A stretch of 64,000 nucleotides of DNA from Asterias rubens. Lineage: Eukaryota; Echinodermata; Asteroidea; Forcipulatida; Asteriidae. Where the stretch lies: contig NC_047068.1 in assembly GCF_902459465.1 (NCBI RefSeq), forward strand, positions 558,001-622,000, written 5' to 3'. Position 1 is the first letter of the stretch; every line of letters starts with the position of its first letter. Both the position numbers and the translations under genes were made by a program. Positions 55,181-64,000 of this stretch are shown one piece after another. A model generated the notes under the pieces. It was given only the letters and a program-made list of their open reading frames with translations. It ran no database searches and was not told where the DNA came from.

Positions 55181-55721
55181 TGGTGTAGTTGATCAGCAGA
55201 GTGTGGGTTTTAGTCCTGGTCTTGTTTTAGTCCTGGTCTTGCACAAGATACTTGATCATAGTTGCTTCGTCTTTCCGATGGGATATTAAGCCCAAGGTCC
55301 TCTGCACTAGGATTGGTAGTGCACGAAAAAGGACCCAAAACACTTATTGTGGAAGAGTAGGGGTTAACCCTGGCGTTTCTGGTTAACATAGCAATCACCT
55401 TAGTACATGTACATTCCTCAGGCTTGTAAGCTACAGTGTTAAAGTTCACATGAGGTATCCTTGGCTAACATTTCCGAAAACAGTAACACAAATTAATAAC
55501 CATAGCTTTCTACACCGATAATGGTATTATTAATGCAATTACAGAAATGGAACATAAAAATCATAACTGAAATCAATTTAGCTCAACTGTACTGTCATAA
55601 ATTGACCATGGTTTACCCGGATTCATCTTAACCTAGCACTAATCAGACCTGAAGTAGCAGTAATAGAACAGGGAAGTTTTCACGAACCGATGTAGTTTTA
55701 AAAATCATTAACATTTTCAGC

Positions 55722-55846
55722 AGGTTTCAATGAGTTAAGACTAGTCTTATCTCGAGTCAGGACGAGGTTACTCAGCTCAACTTAGGACTAGCCTAAAGTT
55801 TTTAAGATCTCCTAAGACTCATCCTAACTCTTGGTGAAAGCGACCC
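55722..55846. mobile_element. Palindromic MITE, family E, copy 3
   Basis: GAGTTAAGACTAGTCTTATC and CATCCTAACTCTTGGTGAAA; outermost bases eroded. Confidence 0.7.
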
Positions 55847-55875
55847 AAATATACTATCTATTATTACGACAGTCC

Positions 55876-56004
55876 AGGGGTGGATTTCACAAAGAGTTAA
55901 GACTAGTCTTATCTCATGTCAGGATGTGTTACTCGTCCTAACTTAGGACTACCCTAAAGTTTTTAAGATCTTTTAAGACTAAACTCTTTGTGAAATCGAC
56001 CCCT
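55876..56004. mobile_element. Palindromic MITE, family E, copy 4
   Basis: AGGGGTGGATTTCACAAAGA and CTCTTTGTGAAATCGACCCC ends, 44 bp beyond the DECR2 stop codon, hence probably in its 3' UTR. Confidence 0.8.
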
Positions 56005-56048
56005 TGAACTAAATGTAACAGTTTCATAAAGGGAGTTATCACCCACAT

Positions 56049-59000
56049 TTACAGCTTTGAATTACCTAATCGTTTTATAACCGCGTCCATATTGTTATCA
56101 TCTGTCATCCAGCATCCTCCATCCACTACTATAGTATGGCCCGAGATGTAACTAGCCGCTGAGCTAACAGCAAAGACAGCGCAGTCCGCTATGTCACATT
56201 TGGTTCCCAATCGCTGTAGGGGTAGATTCCTAAACGCTCTATCCATATCTTGCTCGTTGAGGGCGGCACCTCCTGGAAATGTAAATGGATGGAATTTTTA
56301 ACGACCTTTGCTGAACTAAGGGGTTTTTGCATGGACATCACTGCTCCAGATTTTCATCAATATGTAAAAAAAAAAGCTTGCACCTTTTTAAAGCCATTGG
56401 ATACTTTTGGTAAACAGTATTGTCCAAGGCCCACACTTCGTGTACCACAGCTTATATATAAAATACATTTTGTTTTTTTAGACTCAATCGGTCATCGGAG
56501 GCGGGAGAAAATAACGTGAAAACCCACCCTTGTTTCCCCACGTTTCGCCGTTTTATGACATAAGTTTAAAATAAATCCATAATTCTCGCTATCGAGAATT
56601 TATATTGTTTTAATGTTTTCTCATGGAATAATATTTCAAGATAAGTCTTTCACCATTACCTTCTGTAAACCCTGTAAATTGTTTGTAAATCTGTGAACTT
56701 TTAATTTTTTTTCTGTACCAAAAGTGTATAATGGCTTTAAATGAATTTGTTTTGCAGATAAGTTCTTTTGTATAGTATGTATATCTCCATTTATATAGCT
56801 TTAAAACAATCAGACAGTTCCAAAACCAAAGGTATACTTTGCTTTTTAATAAGGAATATGAGTTGACATGGGAGTTAACAGATTTTGTTTGAAAAAGAGA
56901 GAAAAAGAATTGAAAACCTTATTCAAACATAGTGGATGATATTGAATGGTCAAACGGTTACATTTTTCCCTTAGCTAAGCAATTTCTCTTCAACAAATTA
57001 CATTGGAGCTAGATTTATTGCCCAAGGTGGGCCAATATCTTAGATTGATTCAAAATCTACAACAATTTCAGACTTACCAAGCTTTCTCATTCCCTCCGTG
57101 TCAGCGATTGGTCCAGGGGCAATTCCAACCACACGGATACCCTGGGCTCCCCACTCATTACACAAAGATTTCGTCATGGAATCTGGAAAGAATTCCAAAC
57201 AACACAACATGAAGAATTTTGTTTATATGATTTGGGGTTGAACAAAGACAAATTTGCAATAGAGAGGGATTTGAACCAACGACTTCCGGTTTAGCGTGCC
57301 AGCAACCACTAACTGAGCTATCTAGCCCTATGCTGGCGCTCTCCCTATTTTGTCAATATCTTTGTTATGCAGTGCCAGTCAGAAGCCATACAACCGTTAA
57401 CTGCCGTGTAGCCAGGGATCACACCCAAGTTTCTTATACAACCTGGGAAGCGGCAGCTGGGGGATGCAACTTTTTATTTCATAAATCCATAGTTATAGAT
57501 TATCTTAATAAATCAATCAATTATCGGGCACTTATGTATAGAGCGCCATCATATTATAATCCAAGGCGCTTAGCAAAAATTAAGACAAATTTAAGAGAAA
57601 TTTCTTGAGTTTACAGAATATCATGTGGATATGACAAGTACAATGGGCATCAGTAGTAGAAATAATATGGAATATGATATAATATGTAAGTAGATTCAAA
57701 GAGACAAGTCTTAAGCTGGGCTTTTGAAGAAATTATAATAATACAGGCATGCAACTGCCTGTTGAAAGGACAATTTTCAAAGGCACAAAGCAAGTGCGGA
57801 GCGAGGCAGCCGAAACGCCACGGGACATGATACCCACAATGGTTCCCTAGAAAATGTTGAGGTTTATTATGCTCTAAGGTGCATTGTTAGCATGTACTAG
57901 GCTTATTTTACATGATTGTAGTTGTACACTGTTGTTGCCAGGCATATATTAGGCTAAAAATAAAAATATCAGAAAAAAAAAAAAAAAAAACGCGGAGTTC
58001 CGCGGGAAAAGTGCATGCCTGATAATAATAGTAATCGGTTTTTATATAGCACCCGAGGGGTGTCTAAAAGCGCTTTGAACATTATGACCCGAGTCACTGG
58101 GCCATCTTATTCATTCCTAAAACCATCTCAGCTCCCTGGGGCTAAATCAATCACAAGTACCATCTCTGCCCTCACAGGCATTCAACCTACCGATGGCAGC
58201 TTTGGCAGCAGATGCATGAACCTGAAATAGCTGTCCACGGTACGCAAGTGTTGCAGAGATATTGATGATTACACCGCCATGGATCTGTAATCAAACAAGG
58301 TGAGTATCGAAGTTAGAATTGTTGTGTGCTTAAAACTTCTGTTCAGCACTAACTTTGTTGACTATTAACAATTTTACAGGTTCTTCTATTATTTGAATTG
58401 AAAATTGAATTGAAAACTGAATTTTGATTTTCCGATATTTGTTTTTACCCACCCACCCACAATTAAACAAATTTCAAAACTTTTAAACTTCTGAATTGCT
58501 CCTTACCGGGAAATGGTGCTATACATAATTCCTAGGTCCAGTCATTTACAATATGCCACACAGCTTTTAGAATCTTCAGGCCCTTGTCCCTCTCTCATAG
58601 AGCTGCTCAAGCACAAAAAGTAGCTAAGCAAATTTTGCCGTCCTGAATAAGGTCGCCATCCAAACTACCATGCCACAATAGTACAATTTGTGCTTGGTAT
58701 CCTTATAGCCTACCTTCATATACTTATCGTAGACGGCCTTTGATGTGTTGAATGTTCCTAGTGTATCAATCTCAATCACCGTCTTAAAACCATTGAAGGA
58801 GAGACCACTGGCTGGTGCAAGGAAATTGCCAGCAGCACCTGGGAGAAGATGAAAAACAAAGACAATGTCATATTTCACTACAAGTGTGACATTGTATAGG
58901 AGTGTCAGTAGAAGCACTTTCACTTTCTCAAAGTGACGCTTTTGATGGATGGAACCTTGGCCGTCGTGGCACGACCTTGCCTCGTTTGGATTATTTCGAG

Positions 59001-62000
59001 AAAAAAAAAACGACACTGTGAAGCATTCAAAGTATCCATATAGGACTCCTGTATTAAATTTGTGAGTGTCACAGCAGCATTGTATGTACTGGCCAAGATA
59101 AAGAATAACACACGATGCACGTTCCCCAATCACATGAAAAGAATCTGTGTTTGCAAAATACACTAAGGCCGTGTCCGAATTGGCGACTTCGGCTACAGCT
59201 ACGGCTAGATCAGCGCGTCTGTCAGTGTTGAAGAATAGGCAGACGCGCGCGCCCTAGCCAGAGCTGTAGCCGTAGCCGAAGTCGCCAATTCGGACACGGC
59301 CTAATAATTGTCTACTTAAGCACCTACAAGTGTATTTGAAGTATTCTCCCCCCCCCTCCCTCCCCTCCCAAGGCCTGCAGAAAACAAAACAAGCTCGGGT
59401 GGGATTCGAGCCCACGACCATTCATTTGGATTTACGTTGGTGTTGATGTTTGTTGCTTTGTCTTAGTAACTATCAGCTGATGAACAAAACATGATTGCTC
59501 ACCATTCACAAGAATATCAATTTTGCCAAAGTGGCCGAGTGCCGCATCAACCCCACGTAGGACATCTTGCGGCTGTAAGGTAGAGATTCAAAACAAGTTA
59601 TAGTTTTGTTAAAAAGTTGCTTGAAATCCTTTACTCTAGGGTATGCAAAACATCACAGGGTTTGACCAAAACTTTTTAGTGACTTGCCAGCAGGACCAGT
59701 ATCTTATCATTTCAGGAGACAGCTTTAACATGAACCTTCTGGAAGCAATGAACCAATGGTGACTTTAGTTCACTATATGCACTGTACCCTGCTTGAGCCT
59801 AATGGCCATGTAGAGTGTCATGGCCGAGTGGTTAAGAGCATCGGATTGAAGTTCTGGTGCTAAGTCACCAAAGTATGGTTTGAATCCCGGTCATGACACT
59901 TGTATCCTTGAGCAAGATACTTTACTATACTTGCTTCTCTTCACCCAGGGGTATAAATGGGTACCTGCGAGGGCAGAGGTTTATATTGTGAATGAATAGC
60001 CTTTGGAGCGATACAAACTGTTGCCCAGGTTGTATACTCCCAAGAGAGCTGAGAAACATTTAAAGGGATGTTATTGGCCCTATGACCAGGGAACTAATGT
60101 AAAGCTCATTGATACGGTTATTGTGAAATGCGCTATATAAGAAGTATTATTGTTACAATGGCAACTTTAGTTGATCGGCACTATGCCACGCTTGAGCCCC
60201 AATGGTGACTTACCCTGCTTGAGCACGATAACACAAAAAAATGCACTCAGCCTAAACAGAATTAAAGGAAAGACAACATCTTGAATACCTTTCTGACATC
60301 GAGTTGGACTGGCATACACCTTCGCCCGGTGGCTGCCTCTAACTTCTTGGCTGCCTTGAGAAAGAAACAATTAAATCATTTAGGCCTACTTCATAATGCT
60401 ATCACAAAGAAAAATACATCTGAAACATCACAAGGGGAAAATTAGTCGCTCTTTCCTGTCCATTATCAAATAATATTATTCACTTAGAATGAATGTCTTT
60501 ATGATCAAAGAGTGCGATTTTTTTGTATTTGCTGGAAGTAACAGCATTTTTTTTTACCAGGCAGACATCATAACAAACTCGGATACAACTCTAAAATTTC
60601 TCATCCCTGAAAAGGGAGCATTATTGGGCTCTGTATATGTTTTTCCTTCTTTCAAGTGGGTTTACCTGCTCGACTCTCTGAAGATTCCGACTGGCAATGA
60701 CTGTGTCACACTGGTGCCTGTAGAATTATACAAATTTGTAAAAATTTGTCACACATTGTAATAATCTTCAAATCACAAATTTATAACGCAATACAAGTAC
60801 AAATGCAAATATAACTTCACACACAAATTATTTCCCTTTCTCACAGATAAAAAGAAGTAATTTTTCTCAAGTGACACTAAAGGGAAGGTACACGTTTGGG
60901 AATTGTCAAAGACCAGTCTTCTCACTTGGTGTATCCCATCATGAGCATAAAATAACAAGCCTGTGAAACTTTGGGCTCAATTATGAAAGAAATTACACCC
61001 TTGTTGGATGAATTTGTGTGCTTTCAGATAGGAATAAAAGACTTCTAGCCAGAAGTCTTTTGTTATTTTAGTGAGAAATTACCTCTTTCTCAAAAACTAC
61101 GTTACTTCAGAGGGAGTTGTTTCCCACAATGTTTTATACTATCAACAGCTCTCCAATGCTCGTTACCAAGTCAGTTAATATTTGTTTTGAGTAACTACCA
61201 AATGTGTACCTTCCCTTTAAACATGGATGACAACACAGGTATTATACATGGCTGTACCCGTAAGTTTACTATTTAGTATTTATAGTTACTTCATATTCTT
61301 CACACCATGCAAAGCTTCAAACACCATTCATTTAGAAAACTTGATCCTTTGTAAGGTTTTTTTCGTTCCCCCCAAAAAGACCAAAGAAATAATACAAATT
61401 AATAATTAATATAATCATACCTCATAAAAACTTCTGCAATAGTGAAGCATATTCCAGACCCTCCTCCTGTGATGAAGGCCACCTTATTGCTGAGGATAAA
61501 AATGGATAAAAATAATGAAAACAATACACAATGAATGCCCCGATGATATCAACACTGTACAGGCTCCCATGGCTACACACACAGCTAGAAGCAACCTTAT
61601 TTTCCTAGGCCCTTTTCAACACAACCAAGTGGTCTGGCTGGCTATCAAGTTTTGAAAACATCCTATGATGTGTGTACAAGTGTCGTGAAACAACAAGCTA
61701 AATTGGTCCTAAACTGGCCAGTCACAAGGTGGGTAAAACTGCCACGCCCCCCCCCCCCTTATTAAGTTCAAGAAATACTTTCAGAAAGTCAGACAGTACA
61801 GTGACTCAACACAAATCACAAAGTCGAACTACTCTGTCTGGCCATGGAGATAGAAGCCTATGTCCTCCCTAGCCAAGCCGACCATGGATTAATACATGCA
61901 GAGGAGGGGGGTGGGGGTGGGGGTGATGAGATTTTAAAGGCAGTGGACACTATTGGTATTTACTCAAACTAATTATTAGCATAAAACCTTACTTGGTAAC

Positions 62001-62429
62001 AAGTTATGGGGAGAAGTTGGCAGTATAAAACATTGTGAGAAACGGCTCCCTCTGAAGTGGAGTAGTTTTCGAGAAGTAATTTTCAACAAATTTGAATTTG
62101 AGACCTAAGATTTGGAACTTGAGGTCTCAAAATCAAGCATCTGATATAGCACACAACTTCATGTGACAAGGGTGTTTTTTCTTTTGTTATTATCTCGCAA
62201 CTTTGATGACCGATTGAGCTCAAATTTTCACAGGTTTGTAATTTTGTGCATATGTTGAGATACACCAAGTGAGAAGACTGGTCTTTGACAATTACCAAAG
62301 GTGTCCAGTGTCTTTAATTAAATTGAAAAGATAATGAACTTACTTCAAAACATCAGGTTGGAAAACATGATTGTAAGTCGACATGCAAACATCAAAGTCA
62401 AAACTGCTGCTGCTGTTTTTCGACGCCAT
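56049..62429 (-). CDS. DECR2: Peroxisomal 2,4-dienoyl-CoA reductase, 9 exons
   Basis: NADPH-dependent short-chain dehydrogenase/reductase that reduces 2,4-dienoyl-CoA during peroxisomal beta-oxidation of unsaturated fatty acids. Exons in transcript order: 62429-62344, 61489-61421, 60717-60666, 60354-60289, 59572-59503, 58838-58714, 58284-58191, 57182-57078, 56272-56049. Total 891 nt (296 aa plus stop; human 292), all GT-AG, phases consistent. The Rossmann motif is [39 protein letters not shown] and [15 protein letters not shown] follow. The usual SDR YxxxK is replaced by HASAAK with the lysine kept, as in DECR2 (HAGSAK in human). The C-terminus RLGNSKL carries a perfect PTS1 signal, so peroxisomal matrix location is expected. 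Intron 7 starts 12 bp before a SINE fragment. The start codon is 301 bp from that of a divergent gene. Confidence 0.96.
56388..56740. mobile_element. TTAA MITE related to family A, DECR2 intron 8
   Basis: TTAAAGCCATTGGATACTTT and CAAAAGTGTATAATGGCTTT (then AA) are terminal repeats next to TTAA. The inner layout (TGTCCAAGGCCCACACTTCG, CAATCGGTCATCGGAG, AATTCTCGCTATCGAGAATT hairpin) parallels family A but the sequence is different. Confidence 0.7.
57250..57330 (-). mobile_element. tRNA-like SINE head, DECR2 intron 7
   Basis: On the minus strand: GGGCTAGATAGCTCAGTTAG (A box), CTAAACC anticodon-loop-like part, and GTTGGTTCAAATCCC (B box). The acceptor arms do not pair, so it is a tRNA-derived repeat rather than a tRNA gene. 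Confidence 0.55.
57331..57745. repeat. SINE body/tail-like sequence, DECR2 intron 7
   Basis: AATCAATCAATTATCGGGCA and TATAGAGCGCCATCATATTA resemble inverted LINE/SINE tails with GCGC...TATAAAT ends. Weakly supported. Confidence 0.35.
57746..58021. mobile_element. MITE with short TIRs, DECR2 intron 7
   Basis: ACAGGCATGCAACTGCC at the left and AAGTGCATGCCTGA at the right form short inverted repeats. GTGCGGAGCGAGGCAGCCGA and an A-run followed by CGCGGAGTTCCGCGGG lie inside. Confidence 0.5.
58030..58178 (-). mobile_element. SINE family S1 3' fragment ending 12 bp from a DECR2 donor
   Basis: On the minus strand, CTGTGAGGGCAGAGATGGTA, CCCAGGGAGCTGAGATGGTT and the end AAGCGCTTTTAGACACCCC match the S1 body and tail (compare 22790-22985). 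The 5' break lies at about 58178, and the exon-7 donor GT is at 58190-58189. Confidence 0.7.
58586..58700. mobile_element. Family D MITE fragment, DECR2 intron 6
   Basis: CTCATAGAGCTGCTCAAGCA, AAAAAGTAGCTAAGCA and ACAATTTGTGCTTGGTATCC parallel 6700-6810; it ends about 14 bp from the exon-6 donor (58,713). Confidence 0.5.
59163..59303. mobile_element. Near-perfect palindromic MITE, family I
   Basis: AGGCCGTGTCCGAATTGGCG and CGCCAATTCGGACACGGCCT are perfect terminal repeats; CGGCTACAGCTACGGCTAG pairs with CTAGCCAGAGCTGTAGCCG. The youngest-looking member of its family here; DECR2 intron 5. Confidence 0.85.
59815..60152 (+). mobile_element. Full-length SINE, family S1, DECR2 intron 4
   Basis: TGTCATGGCCGAGTGGTTAA (A box, serine/leucine tRNA-like), GGTTTGAATCCCGGTCATGA (B box), CTTCTCTTCACCCAGGGGTA, TGTATACTCCCAAGAGAGCT and end GAAATGCGCTATATAAGAAG. 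Confidence 0.85.
60878..61220 (+). mobile_element. TTAA MITE, family B, copy 2, DECR2 intron 2
   Basis: AAAGGGAAGGTACACGTTTG and TGTACCTTCCCTTTAA ends; central hairpin AAGACTTCTAGCCAGAAGTC. A small internal deletion relative to 7175-7549. Confidence 0.8.
61934..62317 (-). mobile_element. TTAA MITE, family A, copy 11, DECR2 intron 1
   Basis: Full inverted copy with TTAA ends, stopping only 27 bp from the DECR2 exon-1 donor. Confidence 0.8.
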
Positions 62430-62730
62430 CTTTTGGATAAACGAAGAATCAGAATATCATAACTTGTGAGCTGAATGGATTGATAAGAATTTCTACTCTG
62501 TTGTTTGTTTTTCGTGAACTTTGAACAGCAACTTGTTTGATGATCGATCCTACACAAACCAAACAACTAAACTTGTTTCTATTAGGACGCCCTCTATTGA
62601 CAAACAAATTCAAGCTTTCCTGTTCTAAGACAGGTCCCCAGACGTGTCGCAACTGTTTGACTGTTTTCTATTCAAAGGAGACCACCTTGTTGAGATTTTA
62701 AGATTTTGATTCATTTTCTTCGTTTGAAAA
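62430..62730. promoter_or_regulatory. Probable bidirectional promoter of DECR2 and the next gene
   Basis: 301 bp between divergent start codons, free of repeats, with no clear TATA box. Function inferred from the head-to-head arrangement. Confidence 0.5.
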
Positions 62731-62794
62731 ATGGCGCTCACGATAAACGAAAAATGGATACGAGAAAGAGTGCATTTAAACCCCGAGAGCCTCG
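62731..62794 (+). CDS. First coding exon of an unidentified gene continuing past the window (possibly CEP72-like)
   Basis: ATG at 62731 opens 21 codons plus one base, ending at a good donor (GTAAGC). The peptide is MALTINEKWIRERVHLNPES followed by LG. There is an AAAATGG start context. I see no second exon before the window ends at 64,000. The WIRERV start loosely resembles the N-terminus of CEP72/LRRC36 leucine-rich centrosomal proteins as I remember them, but 21 residues cannot settle this. It lies head-to-head with DECR2, which supports a real promoter here. The remaining sequence to 64,000 shows no other coding signal. Confidence 0.5.
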
Positions 62795-64000
62795 GTAAGC
62801 CTGAACAATTTGTGATAGATTATTAATTCATTATTAATATGTATAATTGTTAATTATTCTATCAGAATGACCGACGATTTTAATCCCCATGACTCTATGA
62901 GTCACTCATGACATGTATTGTTGTCTGCATGTCAATCGAACCACCATGAAGAAGGCAAGTGGCTAGGCAGAAGAAGCAGGCCGTGGATCTCCGACCGAGT
63001 GGGCGGGGCGTTAAACTGTCATTGTCAAGAAGGAAATTTTCTTCCTCAACAATAGTCAAACCATGCATAGGGCAAGTACCATAAATAATTATAATAGTCA
63101 ACACAACAATACTCTGCATGCCCCAAGGGCCATACTTTTTTCATTCGTTATGAAATAAATTCCATTTTTTTTGACATGTTGGTTAGTACTTTGGTAGCGA
63201 GTCCGGCAAAATGGCAGTTTTGTAAATAAAAAATTATCTGTTTGTGTGTGAAAAGTAGCTGTGAATAAATCACCATTTGTTGACATTAACCTTGTCCAAA
63301 TCAACAAGGAATCAGTTTTCCAGAAGAATAAAGATTAGTAATTGCATAAAATAGACGAAAAAAATCTCAGAAAAAGATGCAGAAAATTTGTGAATAATTA
63401 AGTTTACTTAACTTTAGCGTTTTCGGGACCAGATATTGACTGCTTCGAAATTTCTTAACTTCCATTTTGTCAACCGCTACAAGAAAGACATATTCTCAAG
63501 AATACTGGAGGGTGTTCTTTCGAGATAATGCGAAAAAACTAAAGCACATGGTGTAGAATTTTGTCAGCTTTCCAATTGTACCATTTTGAAATAATTCACG
63601 TGAAAAAAAGCCCAGTTTTTCAAACACATGAACTACGGACATATTATGGAGATTTTCTACTGAAAATGCTTTGACATACTATAGGGGGGCCTAGGTCATT
63701 AACAGTTCTTTGAATGATAGTTAATTCTTTGAAAGGTTAGACATGTGTCTATGTACTTTTTTTTGTATTATGAACCATCGCAAACAAAATTCCATCAAAA
63801 TTGGCACTGTGCATTCCGACCCACCGTATCTGTGCAAATTTTCATTTCAACGGTCATGTCCCCCGACTTTAAAATGGCGTATTAGCAGCAGTCTGAAATA
63901 TTGCGAAATTTGCAAAAAATAGACCTAGGAAACACCTAGCAACTTTCGCCTGGAATTTATTGGGTTTCCAAAAAGGAAAAAAATGCTTAATTTTAAAGGT
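62795..64000. other. Presumed first intron of the gene at 62,731, nothing else recognised
   Basis: AT-rich sequence with no second exon, repeat copy or coding signature I can support before the window ends. Confidence 0.4.

Larger units (their letters stand above)
54721..55450 (+). mobile_element. SINE (family S2) with two MITEs inserted
   Basis: CCTGTCATGGCCGAGCGCTT (A box) is interrupted by a family E element (54751-54924), resumes GGCTGGACTCAAGATTTGG, is interrupted by a family D element (54939-55180), then resumes TGGTGTAGTTGATCAGCAGA, a diverged B box and TTGCTTCGTCTTTCCGATGG. Confidence 0.75.

Noticed and set aside
57255-57328. tRNA gene on the minus strand
   Set aside because: A and B boxes are present, but acceptor ends GGGCTAG and CTCTATT are not complementary; treated as SINE-derived.
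58624-59163. Single 179-aa protein on the minus strand
   Set aside because: Only 58714-58838 is coding (DECR2 exon 6); the rest is intron read-through on either side.

Overview
The window is animal nuclear DNA: five intron-rich genes can be assembled exon by exon with GT/AG boundaries and unbroken phase, set in AT-rich sequence packed with short interspersed repeats. Protein similarity (recognised from memory, no search run) is deuterostome-like. The repeat complement (tRNA-derived SINEs, many TTAA-flanked MITEs, small palindromic elements) suggests an echinoderm, perhaps a sea star; this is an inference. I see no bacterial genes, CRISPR arrays, rRNA or intact tRNA genes.

Layout. 1-9.4 kb: no recognised gene; three copies of a palindromic MITE, a 0.9-kb foldback element and TTAA MITEs. 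9,475-21,628 (-): SLC39A11 (ZIP11), 9 exons, 332 aa. 22,088-29,802 (+): MLST8, 8 exons, 318 aa, head-to-head with ZIP11 (459 bp between start codons). 32,339-36,852 (-): IFT27, 7 exons, 193 aa, with an RFX X-box-like site 60 bp upstream of its start. 38,664-48,544 (+): CMAS, 8 exons, 408 aa. 48.5-56.0 kb: intergenic, with satellite and SINE/MITE nests. 56,049-62,429 (-): DECR2, 9 exons, 296 aa, ending in the peroxisomal signal SKL. 62,731 (+): first coding exon of another gene that leaves the window, head-to-head with DECR2.

The genes are housekeeping functions (zinc transport, mTOR complex scaffold, ciliary transport GTPase, CMP-sialic acid synthesis, peroxisomal beta-oxidation of unsaturated fatty acids). 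They do not form a pathway; what they share is divergent promoters.

The most unusual structure is in CMAS. Two of its introns carry tandem arrays whose repeated unit contains the 3' splice site itself: about eight upstream copies of the exon-5 acceptor plus the first exon bases (44.5-45.48 kb), and two upstream copies of the exon-7 acceptor (46.98-47.19 kb). Other points of interest are a SINE fragment ending 12 bp inside a DECR2 intron, a large family of TTAA MITEs with a conserved internal hairpin, a 27-bp perfect hairpin, a hammerhead-ribozyme-like motif in a dispersed repeat, and composite satellites.
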